A DNA stretch of 64,000 bases from Dipteris shenzhenensis (Eukaryota > Polypodiophyta > Polypodiopsida > Gleicheniales): NCBI GenBank assembly GCA_047967505.1, contig CM106538.1; one strand, 5' to 3'. The notes under the pieces are model-generated. The model made no database searches. It saw nothing but the letters and a program-made list of their open reading frames with translations, and was not told the DNA's origin. Below are positions 33,491-45,156 of this stretch, one piece after another; the stretch's first letter is position 1; every line of letters begins with the position of its first letter. The translations under genes were made by a program, and so were the position numbers.

Positions 33491-34200
33491 CACACAATTG
33501 AAAACACCTATTTCATTAATTTTGGACTTTTTCTGTTGTTTTTGGATGAAGCCCAAAAATCCTTCCCAAATGAAAAGTTTACTTTGTGAAAATATCCTTC
33601 CCAAATCAAAATTTTACTTTCTGAAAATATTCTTCCCAAATCAAAAGTTCACTTTGTGGTACTATCATATTCACATAAAAACCTTGTTTTTTCAATCTAT
33701 ACTTTTGCACCAACATGCAAGAATTTGAAATAATCCTATTTTAGAAATTCTAGCAATACCTAAATTATTTGTAATTTAATTATTTTTAATATTTTTCCTT
33801 GACATGATAAATTTATAAATCCATGACACTTTTAATTTGAAATAATCCTATTTTAGAAATTCTAGCTATACCTAAGTTATTTGTTAATTTAATTATTTTT
33901 AATATTTTTCCTTGACGTGATAAATTTATAAATCCATGAAAGGAGACTTAAATATTTCATGTAAATAACATTTTCACTCGCAATATGCACAAAATTTTTA
34001 AAACTTTTAATAAATAGAAAAAAGACATGATGCCATAAGACCCAAGTTTTGTATTGAACCAAAGAATTATAATAGCAATTATAGCTATCATTATATGTTT
34101 ACATTGAGAGATGTTGCTCTCAGCTGGAGTCTTTGTATAAAATGATATAGATTTACAATTTAAATTGTTGCTCTTAAAGAGCCTCAATTTGCGCCATCTG
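33491..34200. repeat. AT-rich stretch with a 112-bp tandem duplication (33722-33945)
   Basis: Copies at 33722-33833 and 33834-33945 differ at a handful of bases. They begin 'aatttgaaataatcctat' and end 'aaatccatga'. No gene is recognised. Confidence 0.8.
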
Positions 34201-34208
34201 CATAATTT

Positions 34209-34407
34209 GACTCCCCATTGTCTTATTGCTCAATGTGACAGTCCCTTGCCAGGTGCCATCTGCATTAACTCCCACTTATCTTGCCAAGCCTTGCCCCTTG
34301 GGTGCATTGACCCCCCATTGTCTTATTGCTCAATGTGACAGTCCCTTACCAGGTGCCATCTGCATTAACTCCCTATTGTCTTGCCAAGCCTTGACCCTTG
34401 GGTGACA
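34209..34407 (+). repeat. 100-bp tandem duplication beside the transposon 3' end
   Basis: Units 34209-34308 and 34309-34407 share 'ccccattgtcttattgctca' and 'caggtgccatctgcattaac' with few changes. They lie just downstream of the minus-strand transposon ORF. Confidence 0.85.
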
Positions 34408-34529
34408 TCCAGTGCATATTTTGACTCTCATTTGACATAGGAGGTGATGAATCTGATTATAATTGTGAATTGGCTTCTTGCCTAGTACCCAAATAAAATC
34501 CTTCAATGGACTTCAATACAAAGCTTTAA

Positions 34530-36820
34530 TCATGGACATTCTTCACTTGCACTGTCTCCTTCTACTTCCTCCATGGCGAGCATCCTTAAAAATTTGTGTC
34601 TATGCAAAATACTTTGCTGTGGTATTTTAATTTTTCCTTCTATCTCATATCCCATGCGCTTCTTTGATTTCTTTGCCCTTGAATGCCAAGACACTTTGAT
34701 TGTCTCTGTCGAAACTTGTGAGACTGCTTCATCATTTGGGACCCACTCCTTCATTATACAATTAGTATACAATGTGTTGTTATCCATATTCTCCTTCCTG
34801 CCCTTTGGCTCATACCATACTGCTGTAAATGTTGTAGCTCTCCCTTGATCATCTCTTTGCACATCAACTACTTTTGCAACCCAAAACTTCACATTCTGAT
34901 ATTCATCATCCGATGGCCGAACCACAACAAACCAATCGACCTCTATATCTACTTGTGGCATAAACTCTCTCTTCTTTGGTCCACAATATGGACGTGGGAG
35001 TAATGATACAAATTCATTTTCAAAGACTGGAGCTGGGCGCAAATCGTCATGAACATTTGGCCAAAACATATTGCATTCTTCCTTGACATCCTTTGAGCCT
35101 CGCATTCTCTCAAGGTCCTTTATTAATTTTCGTGTCTTGTTAATTACAATGGTAGTGTGTTCTCTCCAAGTAGGCTTCGAATCAGGATATCTCCGGAGCA
35201 TTTCCTCTTTGTATGTAATAAATGCTTTTAATCCTTCTATTTCATAGTTAGACCTCTCATTGAATTCTTGTATAGGAGCCCATGTTGGATACCTTTCCTT
35301 GATGGGAATTGAAGTTAAGAGACTGTAAGGTTCTTCAGGTTCCCATTTTGTATCATGAGAATAGTGTTGCCATTGCATTACAGGTTTTTCATCTTTAAAA
35401 AAAAAACGAAAGTAGCGTGGATTGGTATGACCTGTCAATGCATCACCACCCATTTGTATGAAAGGTAGAATGAAGCTCTTCCAATCATACATTCTTTTGA
35501 GCCTCACATACTATACTTTCCTTATGACCACCAACTTGCCTGCCACATCTTCTTACCAAGTCATCTATTGTCTCCACATCCTTGCATTTAAGCTCTCTTG
35601 AGACTGTGCTAAAAACCTGATCGATATCCTCATGTGTATGCCCAACATACAAAAATCCACATTCGACCTCATTGAAGATTCGATGAGCAACTAGCATGGA
35701 GCAGAATGCAAACATGAGTACATTCTTATTTTCTCACCAGCAATTATCAGCTTGTATTCTCAAAGTCGGTGGTAGGCGACCTTTTTCTGCATGATTGCTA
35801 TCATGTAGATGCAAGGAATCAATCCATATATCTGCAAAGAACTTAATTCCATGCACTAACACTCCACATAGATGTGTCTTTAGAAAGTGCTTTCCTTGTA
35901 ATTTAGGTGGAGTGGCAACAAAACGAGGCAATGTTGTTGTATTCTGATCCATGCCATCTACAACAAGGCACATGTAGTCATCGGGATGCGAAATAGCTTG
36001 CTCCTTCCAAAATGCATATTTTTGTCTGGAATGTCGAATAAGGTCATGATGAGATTTTCGGTTTTTTTTGTATAATTCCCTTTGATCTGGACATGTTGCA
36101 CTCTCAATTGCTCGCTTTAAATCATCACATACATTGCACTTTGACATTTTTTGCCTCCTTGGGATTTTAACATATCCAAAGTTCTTCCAAAGAGTATACA
36201 AAGTATGAGAAGAAGCTATGGCATCCCCTCTTTGCCTTTGCTTTTTTGCAATAGAGTCAAATACTTCAAGCGTTGTCAAGCCCATTGGAAGGTGCATTTC
36301 AGTGATCGTGTCACCGTTAGGGAGTTTGGTAGATATATGGGGTTGAGGTAAAGCATTTTCATGTATGAAGTCTTGCAAAATTGCTGCTGCCCTGACAGTT
36401 GAGATTCTTGATTTGGACCTTCCTCTATTATCATGAATGCTAAATTTGTTGCCGCCCTTTGCCTTGGTGACTAAATCCCAATATGTACCATGGGATAATC
36501 CAGTAATATTGCGATATGCCTTATTGCAAATCTTTTTTCCATTTACGAGAGGTTTTACCTTTTGTCTTGAACTTAGCCTTTTATTGCCATTTTGAAGAAA
36601 GCAAGAGAGACTTGTGAGAAGGTATTCATTTCTTTTGCTTCCTCTTCTTTGCCACATGTGTCCTCTACATTCCCTGATGTCTGCAAGATCAATGAAGCGC
36701 ATACATCTTCGCTTGCAACATAGATATCCCAATGCATTTAACATGTTCTCCTCCTTCATTACTCTCTTCCTCTTTGGTTGCTTTTGTGGATCTGCCTAGA
36801 TCGCTTTCTCTTCATGCATA
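34530..36820 (-). pseudogene. DDE-like transposase ORF of a large DNA transposon, broken
   Basis: Three open segments on minus form one protein of about 740 residues: 36759-35734, 35715-35485 and 35507-34530. The first two are in one frame and are split by a single TGA at 35734-35736; a frameshift joins the third. The first segment has an upstream PKRKRV basic motif (36777-36760), SKCNVC (C208, C211), LVVDGMDQNTTTLP (Asp 268 and 271), a K-T-H-L-C-G-V-L-V-H-G stretch and QADNCW. The second has GFLYVGHTHEDIDQVFS. The third has YDWKSF and a C-terminal region. This pattern, D-G-M-D-Q then G-H-T-H-x-D-I-D, is that of the widespread DUF7869-like transposase group. Termini were not found. Confidence 0.65.
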
Positions 36821-37985
36821 TTATGACCGTTTTCGTTCCTCGTGCACGTTGTTATCTGTATTTATGCACTTCTTCTCCTCACATTTGTTTGTAACCAAGC
36901 ATCCATGATTGGTCGTTGCATCCTTGGCCATATCACAATCAAAGTTAAATATTGAATAATCCTCTGTTGATCTCATCCTCGTTTTTAACATACTCTTAGG
37001 ACCATTCAATGAATTCAATATTCTACAAATGTATTGAGAACCTTGAAACTCTTCCACTCCTGAGAGAACATCGATCATTGGGACATCTTGCATGGCTTTC
37101 ACAAATCCACAAGCTTGATTGACACTAGGTTTGTTAATATGCATGAACTCATCCACACTTGACAAGACATCGCTATTGAAACCTTTGCCCTTCTCACTGT
37201 GCAAGAATTCATCCACCCCAGATAAGGCTTTGCTTCTAAAATCATTTTGTTTCTCAGAACCAATGAACTCATCCACTCTAGATAAGATGTCACTTCTATA
37301 ATTGAGTACATTGAAATCATCCACATTTGAAGTAATAGAGCCTAGCACATGGGCATGCTTTTTAGGTCCTTTGATATTGTAGTATACCTTGTCTTTATCA
37401 TTGAAAACCACGTGCCTCTTTCTCATGTTTAAAAATTGCATGCTCCATCTCATATTCTTGCCTACCTCATAGTAGGGATCACATAAGGATGTTATGTTAT
37501 CAACCATACCATCATCAGTGACTTTTAGAATCCTCATCTGTGCAAATGACCATTGCTCCACTTGTTCAAATCCCAATACTTCACCTTCTACTATAGTCTT
37601 ATTTGCAAATGATCTCATTTGTAAAATGTCCCCTATAGTAAAATCCAAGGTGGTGCACTTTGTATTCTTGATAATGTCTGTTGCATAAGTCTCATCTTTG
37701 TCCCATGCTATAAATGATTTGTTGGATGTATTGTAGGGCATAACATCTCCAAGTGTTTCCATATCTCCACATTTATACTTTAGCTCAACATGTGCACTAA
37801 GAATCTTTGATACAGTAACTACCACCTTATCTTGGCCAAGTCCTCGAAAGTGGCAAACTGAATTGGGATCACTATCATGGATTGTAGCAAATGCAACTAC
37901 TTCTCTTTTGCTACATAAAATCACATCCATCCCTAGAACAAAATCTATAGCCATCTCCTTTGTGAGAGTCCTTTTGCAAGCAAGC
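36821..37985 (-). CDS. Transposon-associated ORF with 20-residue VDEF repeats
   Basis: The open frame runs to 36821; the first in-frame ATG is at 37954, and a TGCAG acceptor-like site at about 37985 suggests the start of an exon. The N-terminal part (GMDVILCSKREVVAFATI, DPNSVCHFRGLG, then V-V-V-T-V) resembles the domain found next to transposases in plant CACTA-type and related elements (DUF8039-like). Residues about 239-321 contain a repeat L-S-x-V-D-E-F-x-(G/H)-S-E-K with exact 20-residue spacing (three clear copies plus a partial L-S-G-V-E-E-F). The C-terminus is Lys/Glu-rich. It lies 61 bp upstream of the transposase, same strand, so it is probably the first protein or first exon of the same element. 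Confidence 0.5.
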
Positions 37986-38154
37986 TGCAGTAGCAACAAT
38001 TACATAAATATTAGTCTCTTTTTAATAATCTACTCATTTATTATAATTTTTAATTTATTGGTGGGAGAAGTTATCCGATCAAGTACTCTATAACTGCATG
38101 TTGATTTTCAAAGAAAATTTCTCACTTAAGCCATAGGTCTCATCGGAAGACTCT

Positions 38155-38550
38155 TTGGAGCTCAAATATTCAGAGGAGGATATACAATTGTTTAGGGCTG
38201 AAATCATTCAAGACCTAATTGTTGCCATTAGAATACAATGTGCAACTGAAGCAATATCAGAGCTTGCATTTAAGGAAGAGGAGACTGAGTCTACTGTGAA
38301 AGCATTGCACACTACAGAAGAAGTAGAGACTCAGTGTACACCTATAGCACCACAGCCTCCACTGGAAGCATCAGAAGAGTTGCCATAGCCTCCGCTTGCA
38401 TTTAAGGAAGAGGATACTGAGTCTACTCTGAAAGCACTACATACTATAGAAGAAGTAGAGACTGAGTGTACATCTAGAGCACCACAGCCTCCATTGGAAG
38501 CATCAGAAGAGTTGCCACAGTCTCCACTAGAAGCATTAGAAGAGTTGTGA
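38155..38550 (+). pseudogene. Glu/Pro-rich repeat-peptide ORF with one internal stop
   Basis: The frame codes an acidic protein whose second half is two copies of a 44-residue unit (LAFKEEETESTVKALHTTEE, then T-x-x-A-P-Q-P-P-L-E-A-S-E-E-L-P). DNA units start at 38262 and 38394, offset 132 bp, which keeps the frame. Unit 1 has TAG at 38386-38388 where unit 2 has CAG. The frame ends at TGA 38548-38550. It has no in-frame ATG before it and is divergent from the transposon at 37985, so it may be an exon or fragment. No family recognised. Confidence 0.4.
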
Positions 38551-39473
38551 TGCATGTATGATGTTGTGTTTATATATATGCATGAGGAGCATATTCTCAT
38601 GATGATGTTTATTCCATGAATATTATGGTTGACATTTATTTGTTGCAATGTATGAATCATGATGTAGTTTTTGTTGATTATACACCAATTTGTGACTTAT
38701 TACTTAAGTGGCATTTAGTCATGATATTTATATATTTATTTCATGCACACAATTTTATGATATGAATGTTTGATGATGTGATTATTTGGAAATATAACCT
38801 TGTGTGATGAGAATTTTGATGTGAATATGTGATGATGTAATATTTGTAATATATTTCACTCCAAAGTATCAATTCCCAATTAGAGACACCCAATCATGCT
38901 ACAAGTAGTGCAACCATTATATTCCTTGAGAGGAAGCTTGTTTTGCTTGTTTTTTGCAATATCTTGAAGGTGGACTACAAACACAATTTTTAAAGACCTA
39001 CGTATACTATGGTTCTTAAATCTATAGCTACAAATCAAATTTGGACTTGATATTAAAAGAAAAGTTGTAGAGAGCCTCGGCATAAGGTCTTTGTAGGAAG
39101 TTATTGCACTTACAAAGTGCTAAAATTTATTCCTACATGCAATTTTATGTTTGATTCCAAACAAGACCATTGGTTGTTCATGGTTCTCAAGCAGCTGCAT
39201 TGATTCGGGTTGCCAAAGCAAAGTCTACACTCAGTTGTGAGTATTTTTTATAGATTTATTTGATATCCCATTCTCAATTTTTATACTTTTGCAAGTTAGC
39301 ATAGCTCCCATGAGTAGGAAATTAGAGAATTTAGGGTTCAGGAAAATTGTAGGTACATATACAAAAGACAGTAAACAAAATGTTAGATGTGTGGTGATTG
39401 AGATTTTGCATGCCCAAGGTTGCTGCAAGTATTGCATTTGTGATTGTTCATGTCTTTGCTATAATTAAAAGAG
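38551..39473. other. AT-rich non-coding stretch
   Basis: No gene recognised. Runs of 'tgatgatg' and 'tatttata' are common. Confidence 0.4.
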
Positions 39474-40440
39474 ATGGGAGAAAATACTCTGATTACTTGG
39501 ATTGCACTAGGTGAAAAAATGAGAAGGGAAAACTACAGTCTGTGGTCCTATACGATGGAGAATTTCATGATGGGAAAAGGCATGTGGGAGATTGTGACAA
39601 GGGAAGACGATCCCATAGATGCACAAAATCCGATTTATACAACTTGGATAGAGAGGTCAAGGAAGGTGCCTCATTGGATCTGGGTTCATGTCTTTGAGAG
39701 TCTTATTCCACATATTAAAAAGGCAAAAACATTGAAGGAGGCATTGCAATGAATCAAAATTTGTATGGCACAAGTACAAATGCATTAAAAAAAACACTTG
39801 AACTTGTGCCATACAAATTTTCAATCATTTGCCATGCCTCCTTTATTCAAAATTTATATGGCACAAGCTCAAGTGTATTTTTAAATGCATCTGTACTTGT
39901 GCCATACAAATTTTGATTCATTGCAATGCCTCCTTCAATGTTTTTTCCTTTTTAATCTGTGGAATAAGACTGTCGAAGACATGAACCCAAAGCCAATGAG
40001 GCACCTTCCTTGACCTCTCTATCCTAGTTTTATAAACCTGATTTTGTGCATCTATGGGATCGTCTTCCCTTATCACAAGCTCCCACATGCCTTTTCCCAT
40101 CATGAAATTCTCCATTATATAGGACCACAGAATGTAGTTGTTCTTTGTGATTTTTTCACCCATCATGAATTTTTTAATGCTTTTGTACTTGTGCAATACA
40201 AATTTTGAATCATTTGCCACACCTCCTTTATTGTTTTTTCCTCTTTAATATGTGGAATGAGACTCTTGAAGACATAAACCCAAATCCAATGAGGCACCTT
40301 CCTTGACCTCTCTCAGCCAAGTTTTATAAATCTAATTTCGTGCATCTATGGGATTGTCTTCCCTTGTCACAAGATCCCACATGACTTTTCCCATCATGAA
40401 ATTCTCCATTGTATAGGACCACATATTGTAGTTGTCCCTT
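39474..40440. pseudogene. Three copies of a copia gag N-terminus in inverted arrangement
   Basis: Plus 39474-39752 encodes ENYSLWSYTMENFMMGKGMW, then D-D-P-I-D-A-Q-N and E-R-S-R-K-V-P-H-W, the N-terminal part of a copia Gag (DUF4219/UBN2-like). Minus 40220-39918 encodes the same protein section with small changes. A third, more damaged copy is on minus at about 40440-40180. Copy 1 and copy 2 form arms of about 290 bp. The spacer itself contains inverted copies of 'caaatttgtatggcacaag'. All are truncated at K-T-L-K-E-A-L-Q. Confidence 0.75.
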
Positions 40441-40452
40441 GCATATGGTATG

Positions 40453-41684
40453 TGCAGGTGTCTGATGAGATGAGAAGAAAAATTCAGTCAAAAGCTATTA
40501 AGTGCATCTTCCTAGGAAACCGAGTGGAAAACAAGGGCTACAAATGCTATGATCGAATGAACAAGAGGGTCTATGTCAATAGAGATGTCAAATTCAAAAA
40601 TTTTGAGTCATGGTACTGACCACAACATGTAGTAAATTGAAGATGCATATGAAGGAAATCAAGCCTACATGCATATGGATAGACATGGAGAGCATGCACA
40701 TAATGACAAACAACATGTTGAGGATGTTATAGGGCTGTACGAGCATTCTGAGAGTATGGAGAGTGTAAATCCATGAAGTGCAAGGTTGCATGAAACCCAA
40801 AAGCGAGATGAAATAAAGCAAGGGGATAAGCCAGTAAGGAGAGCATGGATGAGGAATATGAGATTCCTTTTGGCAGGACACCAAGAGTAAAGAATGTCCA
40901 AAAGTATGTGCCTCCACATGCAAAATATGAGAATTTGAAAGTGATGAGATGCAATTGCAAACATCATCAAGGGTGAAGCACATAGTGTGGATGTTGACAT
41001 ACAATGGATACATGCATATGCATCATGCATACATGACATCTAAAGCATAGCATGTAGAGCCAAGTAGCTTTCAAGAAAGCATGGGCAAGAAGGACTAGCA
41101 AGAAGCAATGTATATAGAAATGGATTTTCTCATGAAAAATGAGACAAGGGATTTGGTGAGATTTTGGGTTGGAAAGAGTGCAATTGGTCAAGTGAATGGG
41201 TGTACAAAGTGAAGTGGAATGCAGATGGTTTGGTGGAACGATACAAGGCAAGACTTGTAGCTAAGGGGTATGTGTGCTTTATAGGATGAGCGATTATGCC
41301 TTTTCACTTTGAAGCACCATAGTGACTTGGTTGATAAGAATCAACCAATGGTTTCTTTATCTTGCACAAAAGTAGAGTTTAGAGATGCAGTGATTGGGGA
41401 TAGAGATCGAAGGAAGTGTCACAATCTATTGTAACAACATCAGTAGTATTATGTTAGAAAAGAACCCATTCTACCATGCCATGATGAGACATATTGAAGT
41501 GAACTACCACTTCATTAGAGAGAAGGTGATCAATGGGGAGATTGACCTTGAGTACATTCTGAAAATTGACCAAGTGGTTGACATATTCACAAAATCTCTC
41601 AAGAAGGAGAAGTTGGAGTACTTTTTAGCAACACTAGGAATATATAATGTACAATATCATTCTGAGCTTGAGGGGGAGTCTTAG
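40453..41684 (+). pseudogene. Compressed Ty1/copia pol relic
   Basis: Pieces appear in the normal pol order with large deletions between them. An integrase end (KAIKCIFLGNRVENKGYKCY, then Y-V-N-R-D-V-K-F) is at 40460-40620. The start of reverse transcriptase (WVYKVKWNADGLVERYKARL) is at about 41195-41270. An RNase H end (I-Y-C-N-N-I-S-S-I then RHIEVNYHFIREKV and DQVVDIFTKSLKKEKLEYFL) is at 41394-41684. It stops at L-E-G-E-S, with a GAGGGGGAG polypurine stretch at 41670. The stretch 41685-41914 after it holds nothing I can assign, and no LTR match was found. Confidence 0.8.
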
Positions 41685-41914
41685 AGACATGAGTTTATGT
41701 ATGAATGAATCGTTAAGAAGATAAGGGAGATACAAAAATAAGGGTTCAAGGTGTTGAGAGTGAGAATAATAAAGAAAGGAATGAAGATGCTTCTGTCTCT
41801 TACTATGTACTCTTGCTCAATGACCTTCTTAGGCTTCTCAGGATGAAGATTCCAGGCAAATCCAATATATAGAAATACCAAAATTCCCATGATCTAACAT
41901 AAAGAATGCAATGT

Positions 41915-42475
41915 TGTTAACAGATTGGTTAATAATATGCCACCGTTGGTTAAATAATGTGATTTGATGGATAGTGGCAAGTCCATAGAGCCAGGATTGT
42001 GTGTCTTGGAGCTAGATGGGCCCAAGAGGATGGTAAAAGAATGAGAAGGGAGAGTGGTATAAAGACATTAGAGTTGGTCCTCCCTTCAAAAAGGTGACTT
42101 GTATAAAAGGCCAAATGGTTGACTTTGGTCTTCATTGTTGTATGCCAAGTTTGGAATACAAGCTCCCTCTTCTCTTTCAAGAGTGTTTTTGGGTTTACCT
42201 TGTCTCCTTTGTGGTGCCTTTGTGTTTGCCACTCCATCCCCCTTCACTCTTTCTTCCCCTTCTCCTTCTCCCTCCCTTCTCCCCTCTCTTCTCCCCTCTC
42301 CCCCTTCCCTCTTTCTCTCGTGGAAACACACTACAACAATTCGGAAGCCGCTTGTGTGACACAAGTAGATGGCTCATGCTTACATTGCTCTCACAAGGAA
42401 GTAGCATGGAGTGGAGGCTCCAATGAAATTCCTTCAAGATCCCCATGATGTGTGAGTCACCGTCGAGATTACACA
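41915..42475 (+). repeat. 5' LTR of element A
   Basis: Starts TGTTAACA and ends ACACA before the primer binding site, about 561 bp. A TATAAAAG box lies at 42112-42119. The first about 80 bp match the 3' copy at 55665-55743. A CT-rich stretch occupies 42240-42320. AATGT (41910-41914) is the possible target-site duplication, which cannot be checked because the 3' LTR is truncated. Confidence 0.75.
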
Positions 42476-42479
42476 TTTT

Positions 42480-42497
42480 TGGCACCGCAACCGGGGA
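42480..42497 (+). promoter_or_regulatory. Primer binding site of element A (tRNA-Asp type)
   Basis: TGGCACCGCAACCGGGGA matches 14 of 18 bases of the common plant gypsy site TGGCGCCGTTGCCGGGGA, which is complementary to the 3' end of plant tRNA-Asp. Confidence 0.7.
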
Positions 42498-42889
42498 GTT
42501 CAAGGTATGCTTTTGCATTGCACTTGCCTTCTCTTATCACCTACCCATTGCTCATTATTTCAAGCTTAACTTGGAGCTTTGATAGTGGAGTTGTAGGAGA
42601 GGAAAGAGTGAAAAAGTTTGTGTTTGGATGAAAAAAAGAAGAAGCTTTCATTTTTTGTTGGGAAGCACTTTTGATCATGTGAAGCTTGTTTTTTATGTTT
42701 TTTAGTGTTTTAAGTTGGTAGGAAGATAGTTTGAAAGATTGTTAAGGAGTGTATGGTGTCAAAGCTCACAAAAAACAACCAAGAATGATGAGGTAGTTTA
42801 GCATCCCCCATCACAAAAAAACATGAACAGAAACTTCCAAATCATCAAGAATCATCAAAAACCAATCGACAAAGCTGTGCCTTCCTATC

Positions 42890-43530
42890 CCATGGGTAGT
42901 CGCTATCCTATTGGTCAAACTTGAGTTGACCCATTGCCTTAGTGCTATCTCACCGATCAAACTTGCATTGACATGTCGCCTTAGTGCTATCCTGTTAGTC
43001 AAACTTGCATTGACCTGTTGCCTTAGCGCTGTCCCACCAGTCAAACTTGCATTGACCCATCACCTTAGCCCTATCTACATGATCTGACACATGTTAGTAC
43101 CTAACCCATTGCCCTAATCAAATAATGTCAATCAGCTATCCCACAGGTCAAACATGTGTTGACCCGATGCCATAAGGCTATCCCGCCAATCATTGCCTTA
43201 GCTCTATCCCCACAAGTCGTCGCCATAGCTCTATTCCATCGATTGTTGCCTTAGCTCTATGCCCACGAGTCGATAGCTCTATCCCATCAGTCAAACAAGC
43301 ATTGACTCATTGCCATAGCTCTATCCCACCGGCCGTTGCTTTAACTCTATCCCACCGACTTGTTATCCCCACGGGTCGCCATAGCTCTATCTCATCGGTC
43401 AAACAGGTGTTGACTCATTGTTTTAACTCTGTCCCACTGACTGTTGCCTTAACTCTATCCGACCGACTTGCTTTCCCCATGGGTCGTCGTCATAGCTCTA
43501 TCCCCATGGGTTATCGCCATGGCGAAATGA
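42890..43530 (+). repeat. Degenerate tandem repeats in the element A leader
   Basis: Phrases such as 'gccttagctctatcccacc', 'gtcaaac(t/a)tgcattgacccatt' and 'tatccccacgggtcg' recur at irregular 35-60 bp spacing for about 640 bp. No coding function. Confidence 0.7.
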
Positions 43531-44114
43531 TGAAAATTGCATGCAAATTACATTGAAATACACACCATTGAAAAAGCACATGCAAATTGCTGCCCCTTGA
43601 CCCCGCGTCGAGGCAAACTTAACATAGAATTGGGGCCTCAACTGTGCCAATGAACACATGATCTTGAGATCAGCAAGATTCCTACAAGCTCACCCTGAGC
43701 CTAAAGACAGTGCCTCAAATACCATTTGGTCGACCTCCATACTTAGTTTGGCATCCTCAGGGTTAGCAAGTGCAAAAGTCGATTCTCACTCCTAGCAAGA
43801 ACCACTGCCAAGTGAATTATCTAGCTTGGAAGAGTCCATGAGTTAGGACAGAGACATGGGTGAACCCTCTAATGTTAGATCCTCAATGGCTCTAAACTCC
43901 ATTCCCATTGATCTCCACTCTCCTACCCCATCTACCGTAGCAACTAAATTAAGGGAAACCTTTTTCAATATCATGGGAAGTTTTTTTTTTTACAAACCCA
44001 ATAGAGTGGCTAAACCCGTTTGCTCGACAAACTAGGGCAATGTCAGAGGCTCAAATGCTAGCCCAACCACTAGTGTCATAATCAATACTTAGGGAGCTAA
44101 GTCCCATAATACCT

Positions 44115-45150
44115 AATGGCAATCAACCACCGTCGTACCAATTCGTTGATGAGGATGGATTTGGAACCAGATTCTCACAAGGGTCCCAAAATCTAGAGCA
44201 AAGGGGGCAAAGGAGTAATCTTGAAGGCTCACAATTAAGACCCTCCACCTCAGAAGCCCCTATGATGCATCCTTGGCAGCAAAGCATGGGAGATATTCCC
44301 TACCCAACAAGTGCCCATTATAGGCCTATGCCTGAAGGGAACATACCACTCCCTAGAGGACCTCCAGTCCCAACCTGTTAGGCCCAACCCAACTGAAGTC
44401 CCAATGCAAATGCCTAGTGGGCCTGGATCCTCCCATCCCAACCTTGTGCCATCTAATCCATGGAGCCCTTCATCAAGATCACCAATGTATGGGACATCGC
44501 CCACCATTCCACAACCTCCTCCTATACCGCAAACGGTCCTTATAGATGAAGCTATGAGAATCCCACTGCAGGTGCTAGGAAGGGGGGCTGTCGCTCCACC
44601 ACTAATGTTTCCAGGAAGGGACACCGACCCCTCAAGGAGCAAGCCTATTACCAAGCTAATCACCAAGTTTGTAGGAGAAGGAGACCCAGTCTCCCAAGTT
44701 GAGAGATTTGAACAAATCTGTGAGACCTTTGGTGATATTGGGGATCTAGATAAGGTCAATGCTTTTAGCTTGAGCCTTGATGGCAAGGTTGGACAATGGT
44801 TTAGAGCCTTAAACCCTGAGGAGAAGATAAATTGGGACACATTGCGTAGATCTTTCATTGTGGGGTTTGCTCCCAGTGGTCCCAAATGAAGTCCACTTAA
44901 TTAGCTTTATGAGGTGAAGCAGAAGGTCACTGAGCCCTTAAGAGACTACATTGCCAGGATTAAGCATCTAAACTCACGATGTGAACCCCATGAGAGGATG
45001 AATGATGTGCAGCTTCTGCCATGCTTCCTCATAGGGCTACAAGATGCTAAGCTGCATGATCATCCGTTTGCTACGAATCTCCAATCATTTGAGCTATGCA
45101 GCAAGACGACGATACGCCTAGGGGATAACATGAGGGATAAGCCCCAAGAG
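44115..45150 (+). pseudogene. Element A Gag (gypsy type), broken
   Basis: A Pro/Ser/Gln-rich N-terminal part is open in one frame from about 44115 to a TAG near 44380, and the main frame runs 44311 onward. The Gag domain shows KFVGEGDPVSQVERFEQICE and AFSLSLDGKVGQWFRAL, then LYEVKQKVTEPLRDYIARIK and a F-L-I-G-L-Q motif. Two in-frame stops, TGA 44887-44889 and TAG 44902-44904, lie in the conserved middle; the frame continues beyond both. The zinc knuckle is missing because sequence homologous to the TCC tract of element B begins at about 45157. Confidence 0.75.
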
Positions 45151-45156
45151 GATAAA

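Noticed and set aside
42119-42448. Three overlapping plus-strand frames near 42.1-42.4 kb
   Set aside because: They lie in the CT-rich part of the element A LTR and share no protein signal.
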